44,699 nt of DNA from Methylococcaceae bacterium (lineage in GTDB: Bacteria > Pseudomonadota > Gammaproteobacteria > Methylococcales > Methylococcaceae). Shown here piece by piece: positions 35,058 to 44,684 of this stretch. Under the pieces are notes generated by a model that was given only the letters and a program-made list of their open reading frames with translations, made no database searches and was not told the origin of the DNA. Location of the stretch: assembly GCA_004299145.1 (NCBI GenBank), contig SCQD01000305.1:1-44699 (forward strand), in the 5' to 3' direction. Position 1 is the stretch's first letter. Each line of letters opens with the position of its first letter. The position numbers and the translations under genes are program-made.

Positions 35058-37682
35058 ATGTCTACGATTAATGGCGCAGTGATTACCGATTTCGGGGGTT
35101 ATGATACCGGTAAAACCGTTCTGGTGCAGGGCGATGGCAAGATTGTCGTCATGGGAATTCGCTCGGGCGCGACCGGTGACGATTTTGCCATGGCGCGTTA
35201 TAACAGCAACGGCAGCCTGGATACTACCTTCAGCGGCGATGGCAAACTCACCGCCACCGCCGTGATGACCATCGGCAGCGTCACGCTGTTGAGTGATGGA
35301 AAATTTCTTGCGGCAGGGACCAGCGGCGACGATTTTATGCTGGCGAGATATAACAGCAACGGCGCTTTGGATACGGATTTCAGTAGTGACGGTAAATCCA
35401 CCGCTGATCTCTATGCCGGCAATGGGCGGAGCCTGACTGTCCAGGTGGACGGTAAAGTCGTGGTGGCCGGTGCATCGTATAACAACGTCTATTTTGCCGT
35501 GGCGCGCTTTAACAGCGACGGCAGTCTGGATACCAGTTTCGATTCCGACGGCATCAATCCCTATGCTTTTTCCGGTGGGGCAAACAGCGTTGCGTTGCAG
35601 CCGGACGGCAAAGTCGTGCTGGGCGGCTGGTATGGCAGTGATTTTGCCGTGGTTCGCTATAACCGTGACGGCAGCGTGGACAACAGCTTTGCCGGCGATG
35701 GCGGCACGTCCACCGACATGGGCGGTACGGACGTCGTCAGCAGCGTCAATGTGCTCAGCTCGGGCAAGGTTTTGGCCGCCGGCACCAGCAACGGTGATTT
35801 TGCCGTGGCTCGCTACAATATCGACGGCAGCCTGGATACCAGTTTCGACGGCGACGGCAAGCTCATCACCGACCTGGGCGGCACGGAAACGCTCAGCAGT
35901 ATCCTCATGCTGAGTAATGGCAAGTTTATTGCCGCCGGCACGGATGCCAACCACGATATGGTGCTGATCCGCTACAACAGCGACGGCAGCCTGGATACCA
36001 GCTTCAGCGGCGACGGCAAAGTCACCACCGACCTGGGCGGCTGGGAATGGGGCAACAGCGTCGCGCTGCAAGCCGACGGCAAAATTCTGCTGGCAGGGGC
36101 CAGCGATACCGATTTTGCCCTGGCGCGCTACAACAGCAACGGCAGTTTGGATAGCACTTTCAACGGCACCGCCACCGCGGCGAACCATGAGCCTACCGGC
36201 ACGGTCACCATCAGCGGCAACCCCGTGGTAGGGCAAACCCTGAGGGCAAGCGACACGCTGGCCGACGCCGATGGATTGGGCGCGATCAGTTATCAATGGA
36301 AAGCCGGCAGCGTCGCGGTCGGTACGGGGGCAAGCTATACCTTGACCAGCGCCTCGGTGGGTAAAAAAATCACCGTCATCGCCAGCTATGTCGACGACGG
36401 CGGCACGGCGGAAAGCAAGGCCAGTGCGGCAACCGCCGCCGTTACCGCCCAGTCCGCCAATACCGGCAATCCGGGTTTCAGCGTCAATTCCGGCGGCGAT
36501 CTGGTGACCGGTGAAGACGGCGCTACGGTCGTGTTCAGCGTATCTTTGACCGCACAACCCAACCGCGACGTGTCGGTGACTTTTGCCGCCAGCGACGCTA
36601 CCGAGGCTACGCTGACCAATGCCAAGCTTACCTTTACTTCCAGCAACTGGTCCACGCCGCAAACGCTTACCGTCGCCGGCAAGGACGACGCCGCCGTGGA
36701 CGGGGACGTGGCTTATCAAATCACCGCGACCGTCAATACCATCGACGTGAATTATTCCGACGTCTCGGTAGCGCCGCTGACGCTGACCAACCAGGATGAC
36801 GACATTGCGGGTGCAACCATTTACGGCGACGAAGGCGGTTCACAAAACGATGTTCTGGTCGGCACCACGGGTGACGACAAGCTGTTCGGCTTGAACAAGA
36901 AGGACGATCTTTCCGGTGGCCTGGGCGACGACGAGCTGTGGGGTGGCTACGACAACGACATACTGTTTGGCAATGAAGGCAACGACAAGCTGTATGGCGA
37001 GCAGAACGACGATTACATGGAAGGCGGCGAGGGCGACGACACGCTGGACGGCGGATTGGGTAAGGACACCATGATAGGCGGTGCCGGCAACGATACCTAT
37101 GTACTGGGTTACGACGTCACGGATATTATCAATGACCAGGGTTTGGCCGGGGACGTGGATACCGTGATCATGCCGTATCAGGTTTCCCGTTACACGCTGC
37201 CCGTCGGTATAGAAAACGGCGCCATCACGGAAGGCAATGCGGCAGCCAATCTGACCGGCAATACCAGTAACAACGTGCTGACCGGGAATGACGGCAACAA
37301 TGGTTTGAACGGAGCGGTGGGCCGCGATACTTTATTTGGCGGCGTGGGCACCGACAAACTGACCGGCGGTGATGGCGCCGACGTTTTCGATTTCAACAGT
37401 ATCGCCGAGTCCGGCATCAGTAATGCGCGGGATATGATTACCGATTTCAGTGCGGTGCAGGGCGATAAAATCGATCTTTCCGGCATGGATGCCAATACTG
37501 CAAGTTCTGGTAATCAGTCGTTTACCATGATCAGCGGCAGCGTGTTCAGCGCGGCCGGGCAATTGCGCTACGATGCCGGTTTGCACGTGCTGTACGGGAA
37601 TGTCGACGCCGACGTTGCGCCTGAATTCTCCATCCAGCTGAGCGGCGTTGCCGGCACGAACGCTGCATCATTTGTGCTTTAA
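35058..37682 (+). CDS. Delta-60 propeller / RTX protein, type I secreted
   Basis: 874 residues without a signal peptide. Residues 1 to about 370 contain seven delta-60 (DUF5122) units with the core ARYNSxGSLDTxFxGDG, enough for one seven-bladed propeller. Next come an Ig-like/bacterial domain (VVGQTLRASDTLADADG to ASYVDDGG), a Calx-beta-like domain (about 470-590), and RTX calcium-binding nonapeptides (GGxGxDxLxG type, about 595-690). After about 760 there is a second RTX block and a serralysin-like C-terminus (ADVFDFNSI to the final SFVL), the usual uncleaved signal for type I export. GAGG lies eight bases before the ATG. Its exporter is not adjacent; the TolC-family protein at 2.5 kb is the only candidate component here. 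Role: surface or secreted binding protein, unproven. Confidence 0.9.
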   Translation: MSTINGAVITDFGGYDTGKTVLVQGDGKIVVMGIRSGATGDDFAMARYNSNGSLDTTFSGDGKLTATAVMTIGSVTLLSDGKFLAAGTSGDDFMLARYNSNGALDTDFSSDGKSTADLYAGNGRSLTVQVDGKVVVAGASYNNVYFAVARFNSDGSLDTSFDSDGINPYAFSGGANSVALQPDGKVVLGGWYGSDFAVVRYNRDGSVDNSFAGDGGTSTDMGGTDVVSSVNVLSSGKVLAAGTSNGDFAVARYNIDGSLDTSFDGDGKLITDLGGTETLSSILMLSNGKFIAAGTDANHDMVLIRYNSDGSLDTSFSGDGKVTTDLGGWEWGNSVALQADGKILLAGASDTDFALARYNSNGSLDSTFNGTATAANHEPTGTVTISGNPVVGQTLRASDTLADADGLGAISYQWKAGSVAVGTGASYTLTSASVGKKITVIASYVDDGGTAESKASAATAAVTAQSANTGNPGFSVNSGGDLVTGEDGATVVFSVSLTAQPNRDVSVTFAASDATEATLTNAKLTFTSSNWSTPQTLTVAGKDDAAVDGDVAYQITATVNTIDVNYSDVSVAPLTLTNQDDDIAGATIYGDEGGSQNDVLVGTTGDDKLFGLNKKDDLSGGLGDDELWGGYDNDILFGNEGNDKLYGEQNDDYMEGGEGDDTLDGGLGKDTMIGGAGNDTYVLGYDVTDIINDQGLAGDVDTVIMPYQVSRYTLPVGIENGAITEGNAAANLTGNTSNNVLTGNDGNNGLNGAVGRDTLFGGVGTDKLTGGDGADVFDFNSIAESGISNARDMITDFSAVQGDKIDLSGMDANTASSGNQSFTMISGSVFSAAGQLRYDAGLHVLYGNVDADVAPEFSIQLSGVAGTNAASFVL

Positions 37683-38204
37683 CTACTCTTCGTCCTTCCG
37701 CCCCGTCGAGCGGCACAGTGCCCACAGGATCATCTGATCCCGGTAGGCTTCGTCATCCGCTGCATCCGCTGCATCCGTTGCCGGCGCCGGGGCGACGACG
37801 ACGGGGCGGGCCGGCGGCGGTTCAGGCTGAAGCACGGCGGCCCGCTGGTTGCCGTGCAGGCTCAACAGATAGGCGACGGCTTGATTGATGGTATAGCCCT
37901 GCTCCGCCGCCAGGGCCGCCAAGTCCTGGTACAGGCTTTTTTTCAGGCTGAGCCGTTGCAGTCCTTGTGAACACTTGCGCTGATACATGGCATTGCGGCA
38001 GCGCAATTGCGCTTCGCGGTGCGCATAGCGCGCCATCCAGGCATCGATGCCGGCGGTGTCCCGGCACTGGTGCAGGTCTTGCCGGGCCTGGCTCAAATCG
38101 TCGATGGAAATCAATACCTGACTGGCCCGCTCGGGTTCCAGCAGCATGCGTTTGAAATAAGCGCGCACCCAGGTATGGCTGTCTTGATTGTCGGCTGGCT
38201 CCAT
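37683..38204 (-). CDS. Hypothetical protein with possible ribbon-helix-helix-like segment
   Basis: 173 residues, not recognised. Charged and helical, with four Cys. The segment QRLSLKKSLYQDLAALAAEQGYTINQAVAYLLS (about 92-124) has the strand-helix-helix spacing of MetJ/Arc-type DNA-binding proteins. The C-terminus is Pro/Ala-rich with a short tandem repeat (ATDAADAAD, encoded by repeats of CATCCGCTG). Its stop codon directly abuts that of the RTX gene (no bases between), so the two genes are convergent. Codon usage looks like that of its neighbours, so I take it as real. Confidence 0.6.
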   Translation of the reverse strand: MEPADNQDSHTWVRAYFKRMLLEPERASQVLISIDDLSQARQDLHQCRDTAGIDAWMARYAHREAQLRCRNAMYQRKCSQGLQRLSLKKSLYQDLAALAAEQGYTINQAVAYLLSLHGNQRAAVLQPEPPPARPVVVAPAPATDAADAADDEAYRDQMILWALCRSTGRKDEE

Positions 38205-38382
38205 GGCGGTTTCTTCGTTGTTCTGGCTGAGTGCCTAAGATTATTCCCTTCCCGGTTCAAAATAACCAGGGGATGCGTGGTGTGCGTGCCGCGCGCGGCG
38301 CCTTTATCGGAAATGCTATTGCCGCCAAAACCTGAAATAATGCCGGCATCGTTCTACGCGCAGGATATCCGGGGTTTTGACA

Positions 38383-39936
38383 ATGACGCTTGCCCGCCGC
38401 AAATTGCCTATCGGCATCCAGACTTTCGCTAAGATTCGCGGGGATGATTATTACTATGTGGACAAAACGCCGCTAGCTTGGCGTTTGGCGCAAGAATCCG
38501 GCTATTTTTTCCTGTCCCGTCCGCGCCGTTTCGGTAAAAGCTTATTTCTGGATACCCTGAGAGCGCTGTTCGCCGGCGAGGAAGCTTTGTTCGGCGGGCT
38601 TTATATTCACGATCTGTGGGATTGGTCGGTGCGTTATCCGGTGATTTATATCAGCTTTGGTGGAGGAGTATTAAAGCAGGTGCAAGAGCTGGAGAGGGTT
38701 TTGCATCAACAACTGGATGAGCATGAAAGACATTATGCATTACCCGCCCGTTATCCGGATAACCGCAGTCGGTTTCGTGATCTGATTATCCGCTTGCATG
38801 ATCAATACAGCCGTGGGGTGGTCGTATTAATCGACGAATACGATAAGCTTATCCTGGATAATATTACGGAAAGTGCAATGGCTCAGGCGATGCGTGAGGG
38901 ATTGAAAGATTTTTACAGTGTGATTAAGGATGTGGATGCCTGCTTGCGTTTTGTGTTTATCACCGGCGTGTCCAAGTTCAGTAAAGTCAGCTTGTTTTCC
39001 GGTCTCAATAATCTCAACGATATCAGTATCGAAGCAACTTATTCCGCGATTTGCGGTTATACCGACCGCGATGTGGACACTGTTTTTGTGCCGGAATTGC
39101 AAGGTCTGGACCGTGGCGAAATCCGCGATTGGTATAACGGCTATAACTGGCTGGGCGAGTCTGTCTATAACCCGTTCGACTTACTGTTGCTGTTCCAGAA
39201 ACGGACGTTTCACCCCTGGTGGTTCGAAACCGGTACGCCGACTTTTTTGATAAATTTGCTGGGGCAGCGGGGGTTTTTTACGCCTGATTTGGCGGCGTTG
39301 CGCAGCGGCCTGGAATTGCTGGGCACTTTCGACGTGGATCAAATCACCCCCGAAGCCCTGTTGTTTCAAACCGGTTATTTGACGATACACAAAGCCGAAG
39401 AGCTGATGCGCGGCTATTGGGTTTATACTTTGGGTTATCCCAACCGTGAAGTGGAATCCCGCCTTAATGCCAGCCTGCTGTCGGTATATACCGACGATCC
39501 CAGCAAAAGCTTCGCCCATCGGCTGCGTTTATACGAGTTGCTGCTGGTCAACGATTTTGCCGGGCTTAAAGCGCTGTTCCAGGCTTTTTACGCCAGTATT
39601 CCGTACCATTGGTATGCGAATAATCCCATAGCCGGTTATGAGGGGTATTATGCCAGTGTATTTTACAGCCATTTTGCCGCGCTGGGTTTGGATATTCGCC
39701 TGGAAGACGCTACCCAGCGCGGCCGCATCGATATGGCGGTAAAATTCAACCGCCGGATTTATCTGTTCGAGTTTAAGGTCGTCGAATTGCTGCCGGAAGG
39801 CCGCGCTTTGCAGCAACTCAAGGATAAAGCCTATGCGGACAAGTATCGCGCCGAAGGCATGCCCATACACCTCATCGGCGTGGAATTTTCCCGTGAAGGA
39901 CGCAGTGTGGTAGGGTTTGAGGTGGAGCAGGCATGA
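38383..39936 (+). CDS. AAA-ATPase-like / PD-(D/E)XK nuclease-like protein
   Basis: 517 residues from ATG 38383. The N-terminus matches the AAA-ATPase-like family (PF09820 type): LPIGIQTFAKIR, YYVDKTPLAWRL and the characteristic P-loop SRPRRFGKSLFLDTL (45-59), with Walker B VVVLIDEYDKLIL near 150 and VFITGVSKFSKVSLFSGLNNL. The C-terminus (about 400-500) has the PD-(D/E)XK pattern of the linked DUF1703 domain: RIDMAVKF then YLFEFKV. The family is common in multi-copy sets in bacteria and has no firm function; nuclease or mobile-element-related roles have been suggested. The gene appears less GC-rich than its neighbours, which fits acquisition by transfer. The ribosome-binding site is weak. Confidence 0.88.
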   Translation: MTLARRKLPIGIQTFAKIRGDDYYYVDKTPLAWRLAQESGYFFLSRPRRFGKSLFLDTLRALFAGEEALFGGLYIHDLWDWSVRYPVIYISFGGGVLKQVQELERVLHQQLDEHERHYALPARYPDNRSRFRDLIIRLHDQYSRGVVVLIDEYDKLILDNITESAMAQAMREGLKDFYSVIKDVDACLRFVFITGVSKFSKVSLFSGLNNLNDISIEATYSAICGYTDRDVDTVFVPELQGLDRGEIRDWYNGYNWLGESVYNPFDLLLLFQKRTFHPWWFETGTPTFLINLLGQRGFFTPDLAALRSGLELLGTFDVDQITPEALLFQTGYLTIHKAEELMRGYWVYTLGYPNREVESRLNASLLSVYTDDPSKSFAHRLRLYELLLVNDFAGLKALFQAFYASIPYHWYANNPIAGYEGYYASVFYSHFAALGLDIRLEDATQRGRIDMAVKFNRRIYLFEFKVVELLPEGRALQQLKDKAYADKYRAEGMPIHLIGVEFSREGRSVVGFEVEQA

Positions 39937-40066
39937 AACCAATGCCGTTTGCTGCTGCGCCTCAAGTCAGCGACAGTGTATACGCCATTCTTTTTTCAAC
40001 AGCCTGTTAACGGCAATGGCCGGCATCGCGGCGTTTTTTTTAATTTTATAAAGCGAGGGTTGTTTG

Positions 40067-40546
40067 ATGAATGTGGAATTTATCAATCCTTTTTTAAATT
40101 CACTGCTCAATGTGCTGGAAACCATGGCGCAGGTGAAACTCCAGCCGCAAAGGCCTTCACTGAAGAAGGATGACCGTGCTTATGGGGATATATCCGGGCT
40201 GATCGGCATGGTGGGTACGCAAATCACCGGGTCTTTCTCCGTGACTTTCGAAGAAAAACTGGCATTCCAGATCATGGCCAATATGTTGGGCGAGCACCCG
40301 ACCTGCATCAATGAAGAAGTCACCGACATGGTCGGCGAAGTGACCAACATGGTGACCGGCGGCGCCAAGCGCATTCTGGCGGAAAAAGGCTACGAGTTTG
40401 AAATGGCGACGCCCATGGTGGTCTCCGGTAAAGACCACACCATTACCCATAAGTCCAAAGGGCCGAAAATCATGATGCCTTTCACCTCCGAGTGGGGCAA
40501 TGCGTCCATCGAGATTTGCTTTGAGGAGCAGGGCAAATCTGCGTAA
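40067..40546 (+). CDS. CheX-like CheY-P phosphatase
   Basis: 159 residues from ATG 40067 (GAGGG ten bases upstream). The fold pattern is that of CheX: N-terminal INPFLNSLLNVLETMA, GLIGMVGTQITGSFSVTF, then the active-site helix EVTDMVGEVTNMVTGGAK. In that helix Glu91 and Asn94 form the ExxN motif that removes phosphate from CheY-like receivers. No other chemotaxis gene is in the window, so it is an orphan; its partner may be any response regulator. It ends about 30 bases before the convergent exbD. Confidence 0.87.
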   Translation: MNVEFINPFLNSLLNVLETMAQVKLQPQRPSLKKDDRAYGDISGLIGMVGTQITGSFSVTFEEKLAFQIMANMLGEHPTCINEEVTDMVGEVTNMVTGGAKRILAEKGYEFEMATPMVVSGKDHTITHKSKGPKIMMPFTSEWGNASIEICFEEQGKSA

Positions 40547-40577
40547 TGGTTGACGATGAGGGCGGTTTGCGCATCTT

Positions 40578-40985
<408 letters not shown>

Positions 40986-41051
40986 GGTTATTTCACTTTG
41001 TTGGCGCGTGACTGATCCGCCACGAAGCACGCGCGGCTATATCGTGTAGGG

Positions 41052-41717
41052 TCACTGCGCTTCGTCGACGGCTTTTAAATTGGCCTTGACGGCCAGGTGG
41101 AGAAAATCGGTGGCGAAGTATTCCAGCTCCGCTTCGCACAATTTAACCTGGCGCAGAAAAAAATTGTAAGCCAATACCGCCGGAATAGCCGCCGCGATGC
41201 CGATGGCGGTGGCGATCAAGGCTTCGCCGATGGGGCCGGCCACGACGTCCAGGCTGGCGGAACCGCTGTGGCTGATGTCCTGCAAGGCGTGCATGATGCC
41301 CCACACGGTGCCGAACAGGCCGACAAAGGGCGAGGTGCTGCCCACGCTGGCCAGTATCGACAAACCCTGCTCCAGCTGCTTGCGTTCCTTGCTGATCTGC
41401 TGGCGCAGGCAGCGTTCCAGGATGTCTTTGACGTCGCCGCTCAATTGCAGCATGCGTGAAGAATTGGCTTGCCAGTCCTGCAGCAGCGCGGAGCCCGCCC
41501 CGGCGATGCGGCCGATGGCGCTGTCGCCGTGTTCCAGCTGTATGGCGGCGTCGAAGTCGGAGGCGCTCCAAAAAGCCTGTGCATAGGCCCGATTGCCCCG
41601 GTTTACCCGCCATTGTTCATAGCCTTTCAGAAAAATGATCGCCCAGGTGGTGACGGAAAAGCCGATCAATACCCACAGGGTAATTTGCACGATGCCCGCC
41701 GACGACATATCCAACAT
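41052..41717 (-). CDS. exbB: ExbB/MotA/TolQ-family proton-channel protein
   Basis: 221 residues with three transmembrane segments (IVQITLWVLIGFSVTTWAII; GLFGTVWGIMHAL region; EALIATAIGIAAAIPAVLAYNFF). The typical sequences LASVGSTSPFVGLFGTVWGI and GPIGEALIATAIGIAAAIPAV contain the conserved channel Thr residues. It forms the pentamer around ExbD. It starts 11 bases after tonB and precedes exbD by 66 bases. Confidence 0.93.
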   Translation of the reverse strand: MLDMSSAGIVQITLWVLIGFSVTTWAIIFLKGYEQWRVNRGNRAYAQAFWSASDFDAAIQLEHGDSAIGRIAGAGSALLQDWQANSSRMLQLSGDVKDILERCLRQQISKERKQLEQGLSILASVGSTSPFVGLFGTVWGIMHALQDISHSGSASLDVVAGPIGEALIATAIGIAAAIPAVLAYNFFLRQVKLCEAELEYFATDFLHLAVKANLKAVDEAQ

Positions 41718-41728
41718 AGCTTGTCCCC

Positions 41729-42370
41729 TTAATTTTTCAGTTTGAAATCGATGGGAATGATGACCCAGCTGTCCACGGCTTGGTCGCCCGCCATGGCCGC
41801 CACAAAGCGCCAGTTTTTTACCGCATCCAGCGCCGCTGCATCCAGGGCTTCGTGACCGCTGCTCTGTTCGATGCGTACCTCGCCCGCGCTACCGTCGGCC
41901 AATATTTTGGTGCGGATCAATACTTTTCCTTCCCAGTGGCGTTCACGCGCCATGGGCGGATAGCGCGGCGGCGGATTTTGCAGGTAGGCCGCTTTGTAAT
42001 TGGCTTCCTTGAATGGCGCCGCTGCCGGCGCACTGGGGGCAACATCAGCCGGTGGCGCCGCCGTTACCGGCTTTTCTTCCGCTGGCTGCGGTGTTGTGGG
42101 CTTGGGCAGCGGTTTGGCGGTGGGTTTCGGCAGGGGCTTTGGCTTGGGCGGCACCGGCTTGGTTGCCGGTTTCGGCGCCGCCGGTCGCGCCGGTTTGGCC
42201 TTGGGTTGGCTGATCAGCGCCACTTCCACGACCCTGGGTATTTGCGCCGGCGCGGTGATCGGCGGATTGCGCCAGACCAGCCAGACGAGACCGTGCAGCA
42301 GCACGGCGCTCGACAAGGCCAGCAGCCTGGCTTGCCATTGCCCGCGCCGGTCGGATGGGTGCTTGTTCAA
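41729..42370 (-). CDS. tonB: TonB energy transducer
   Basis: 213 residues. An N-terminal membrane anchor (LLALSSAVLLHGLVWLVW) has the conserved His in the helix. A Pro/Lys-rich spacer (KPVPPKPKPLPKPTAKPLPK) spans the periplasm. The C-terminal TonB domain has PPPRYPPMARERHWEGKVLI and SSGHEALDAAALDAVKNWRF. It drives TonB-dependent outer-membrane receptors, none of which is in the window. It starts 36 bases after kup on the same strand. Confidence 0.94.
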   Translation of the reverse strand: MNKHPSDRRGQWQARLLALSSAVLLHGLVWLVWRNPPITAPAQIPRVVEVALISQPKAKPARPAAPKPATKPVPPKPKPLPKPTAKPLPKPTTPQPAEEKPVTAAPPADVAPSAPAAAPFKEANYKAAYLQNPPPRYPPMARERHWEGKVLIRTKILADGSAGEVRIEQSSGHEALDAAALDAVKNWRFVAAMAGDQAVDSWVIIPIDFKLKN

Positions 42371-42406
42371 AGGACGGTTTACCGCTGCCGGAAAAACGGG
42401 GTCGAC

Positions 42407-44287
42407 TCAGATCTCATATTGGGCGCCAAGCTCCAATACCCGATCCGGTGGAATGCGGAAATAGGCCACCGGATCGGAAGCACTGCGAAACAGAAACAGG
42501 AAAATTTGCTCTTGCCAGGGATTCAGGTCTTTTTTGGTGGAGGGCAGCAGGGTTTCACGGCCGATGAAAAACGTGGCGTCGCTCAAATCCAACTCCAGTC
42601 CCTGTGCCTGGCACAAGGCCAACGCTTTGGGCACGTCGGGCGTTTGCATGAAGCCATAGTGTATGGTGATGCGGTAAAAGCCCTCCTCCAGCGCTTCCGC
42701 CATGATCCTCTCGCTCTGCGGCACGCGGGGGATGTCTTCGATTTCCACCGTCAACAGCACCACCGACTGGTGGATGATGCGGTTGTGTTCATAGTTGCGC
42801 AACAAATGCGGCGGCAGGCTGAGTTGGCGCGAGGTCATGTAAATGGCCGTGCCCGGCACGCGCAGGGGTTGCAGCGCCGTGATTTCCGCCAGAAAGCCCA
42901 TCAACGAGCGCGAGCCCTGTAGCAAGTGCTGGAACAGCACGTTGCGTCCATGGCGCCAAGTGGACATGAGTAGGTAAATGACCGCGCCCAGCACCAGCGG
43001 CAGCCAGCCGCCCTGGGGGATTTTCAAGGCGTTGGCGCTGAAAAACGCGCCGTCCACCACCAGGAACACGCCGAATACGGTGCCGGCCAGCAGCGGCGGC
43101 CATTTCCAGCTGTCCAGCGCCACCAGCAGGGCCAGCAGGGTGGTAATCGCCATGGTGCCGGTGACGGCGATGCCGTAAGCGGCCGCCAGGTTGGTGGACG
43201 AGCCGAAATTGATCACCACTATCGCCACGAAAATCAGCAGGATGACGTTCATCAGCGGTACATAAATCTGGCCGACTTCTTCCGACGAGGTATGCACCAG
43301 CCGCAAGCGCGGCAAATAATCCAAGTGAATGGCCTGGCGCGTGATGGAAAAAGCGCCGGAAATCACCGCTTGCGAAGCGATTACCGTCGCCAGCGTGGAT
43401 AACGCCACCATCGGGTACAGCGCCCAATCCGGCGCCAGCAGGTAAAAAGGGTTTTGCACCGCCGCCGCATCGCGCAGCAACAGCGCTCCCTGGCCGAAAT
43501 AGTTCAGGATCAGCGCGGGAAAAACCAGGAAAAACCAGTCCAGCCGTATGGGCAGGCGTCCGAAGTGTCCCATGTCGGCATACAGCGCTTCGGCGCCGGT
43601 CAGGCACAGCACCACCGCGCCCAGCGCCAGAAAGCCGAACCAGCCGTGCTCCTGAAAAAAATGTAAACCATGGACGGGATTGAGCGCCTGCCAGACCAGC
43701 GGCGTTTGCAACGCGCTTTGGTAGCCCAGCCAGCCCAGGGTGGCGAACCACACCAGCATCACCGGCCCGAAAATTTTGCCGACTTTTTCCGTGCCGTGCG
43801 CCTGCATCCAGAACAGCAAAGCCAGCACCAGCAGCGAGGCGGGTATTACGTATTTCTCAAAGGCAGGCATGGCGATTTCCAGGCCCTCGATGGCGCTGAG
43901 CACGGAAATGGCCGGGGTGATGACGCCGTCGCCATAGAACAGCGCCGTGCCGCACAGGCCCAGCGCGATAATCACGGCGCGTTCGTAGCGCATGTGGCGG
44001 CAGCGTAGCGCCAAGGCCATGAGCGCCATGATGCCGCCTTCTCCCCGGTTGTCGGCGCGCATCACGAACAGCACGTATTTGATGGAAATGACCAGGGTCA
44101 GGCCCCAGAAAATCAGCGACAACGCGCCCAGCACGTTGGCTTGCGTGACCGCGACGGCGTGGCTGCCGCCGAAAATTTCTTTGATGGTGTACAGGGGGCT
44201 GGTGCCCACATCGCCGTAGACTACGCCCAGCGCGGCCAGCAGCAAAGCCGGCGTGCGGTGGGAGGGTGTTGTAGAGGAGTCGCTCAT
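42407..44287 (-). CDS. kup: Low-affinity potassium uptake protein Kup
   Basis: 626 residues, as expected for Kup/Trk-D potassium-proton symporters. It has the N-terminal signature ALGVVYGDVGTSPLYTIKEIF, then RADNRGEGGIMALMAL and LFYGDGVITPAISVLSAIEGL, about twelve transmembrane helices, and a C-terminal cytoplasmic domain (from about 460) ending ELGAQYEI. It heads a run kup-tonB-exbB-exbD with small gaps, which suggests a shared transcript, though the functions are not obviously linked. Confidence 0.96.
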   Translation of the reverse strand: MSDSSTTPSHRTPALLLAALGVVYGDVGTSPLYTIKEIFGGSHAVAVTQANVLGALSLIFWGLTLVISIKYVLFVMRADNRGEGGIMALMALALRCRHMRYERAVIIALGLCGTALFYGDGVITPAISVLSAIEGLEIAMPAFEKYVIPASLLVLALLFWMQAHGTEKVGKIFGPVMLVWFATLGWLGYQSALQTPLVWQALNPVHGLHFFQEHGWFGFLALGAVVLCLTGAEALYADMGHFGRLPIRLDWFFLVFPALILNYFGQGALLLRDAAAVQNPFYLLAPDWALYPMVALSTLATVIASQAVISGAFSITRQAIHLDYLPRLRLVHTSSEEVGQIYVPLMNVILLIFVAIVVINFGSSTNLAAAYGIAVTGTMAITTLLALLVALDSWKWPPLLAGTVFGVFLVVDGAFFSANALKIPQGGWLPLVLGAVIYLLMSTWRHGRNVLFQHLLQGSRSLMGFLAEITALQPLRVPGTAIYMTSRQLSLPPHLLRNYEHNRIIHQSVVLLTVEIEDIPRVPQSERIMAEALEEGFYRITIHYGFMQTPDVPKALALCQAQGLELDLSDATFFIGRETLLPSTKKDLNPWQEQIFLFLFRSASDPVAYFRIPPDRVLELGAQYEI

Positions 44288-44503
44288 ACCAGGTCCAAGG
44301 GGGAACTGCGCGGCATTCTATATTGTTCCTGCGTTTCGCGTCAGGCGTAATTCATTGGAAATGGCAGGAAACGGCGAACAGGAACCCGAACAAAGACAAT
44401 TGCTTGGCGGGCCGGGGGTTGTAACCCCGACCCTTGCGTTTTCCGCGCGGAACTTCGATGTTGCCGCGGCGTGGGTAACGTTACGTAACGGGTTTTCTCG
44501 TTT

Positions 44504-44684
44504 CTCGTTCCCACGCGCCGCGTGGGAATGCAGTTTGGGCGCGCCGCGCCCCGTGTTTGCCATGGCGGCTGTTGTCGCAAAATAAACGTCATCATTGACA
44601 CGGCGCGGCGCGCCGAGGATGCATTCCAGAAGCCTTAATTATTCCGCTTCGCGGCGGCTTTCCCACGCAGCGCGTGGGAACGAG
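44504..44684. repeat. Large inverted repeat of family A, one arm split by repeat B
   Basis: The left arm begins CTCGTTCCCACGC-GCC-GCGTGGGAATGC and continues GGGCGCGCCGCGCC. The right arm is its complement (CGGCGCGGCGCGCC ... GCATTCC ... CCCACGC-AGC-GCGTGGGAACGAG). Where the left arm has GCATTCCCACGC (read on the minus strand), the right arm holds a 34-base B unit (44628-44661). It fills the end of the window; the rest of the 412 bases after kup shows no gene or promoter that I can support. Confidence 0.82.
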
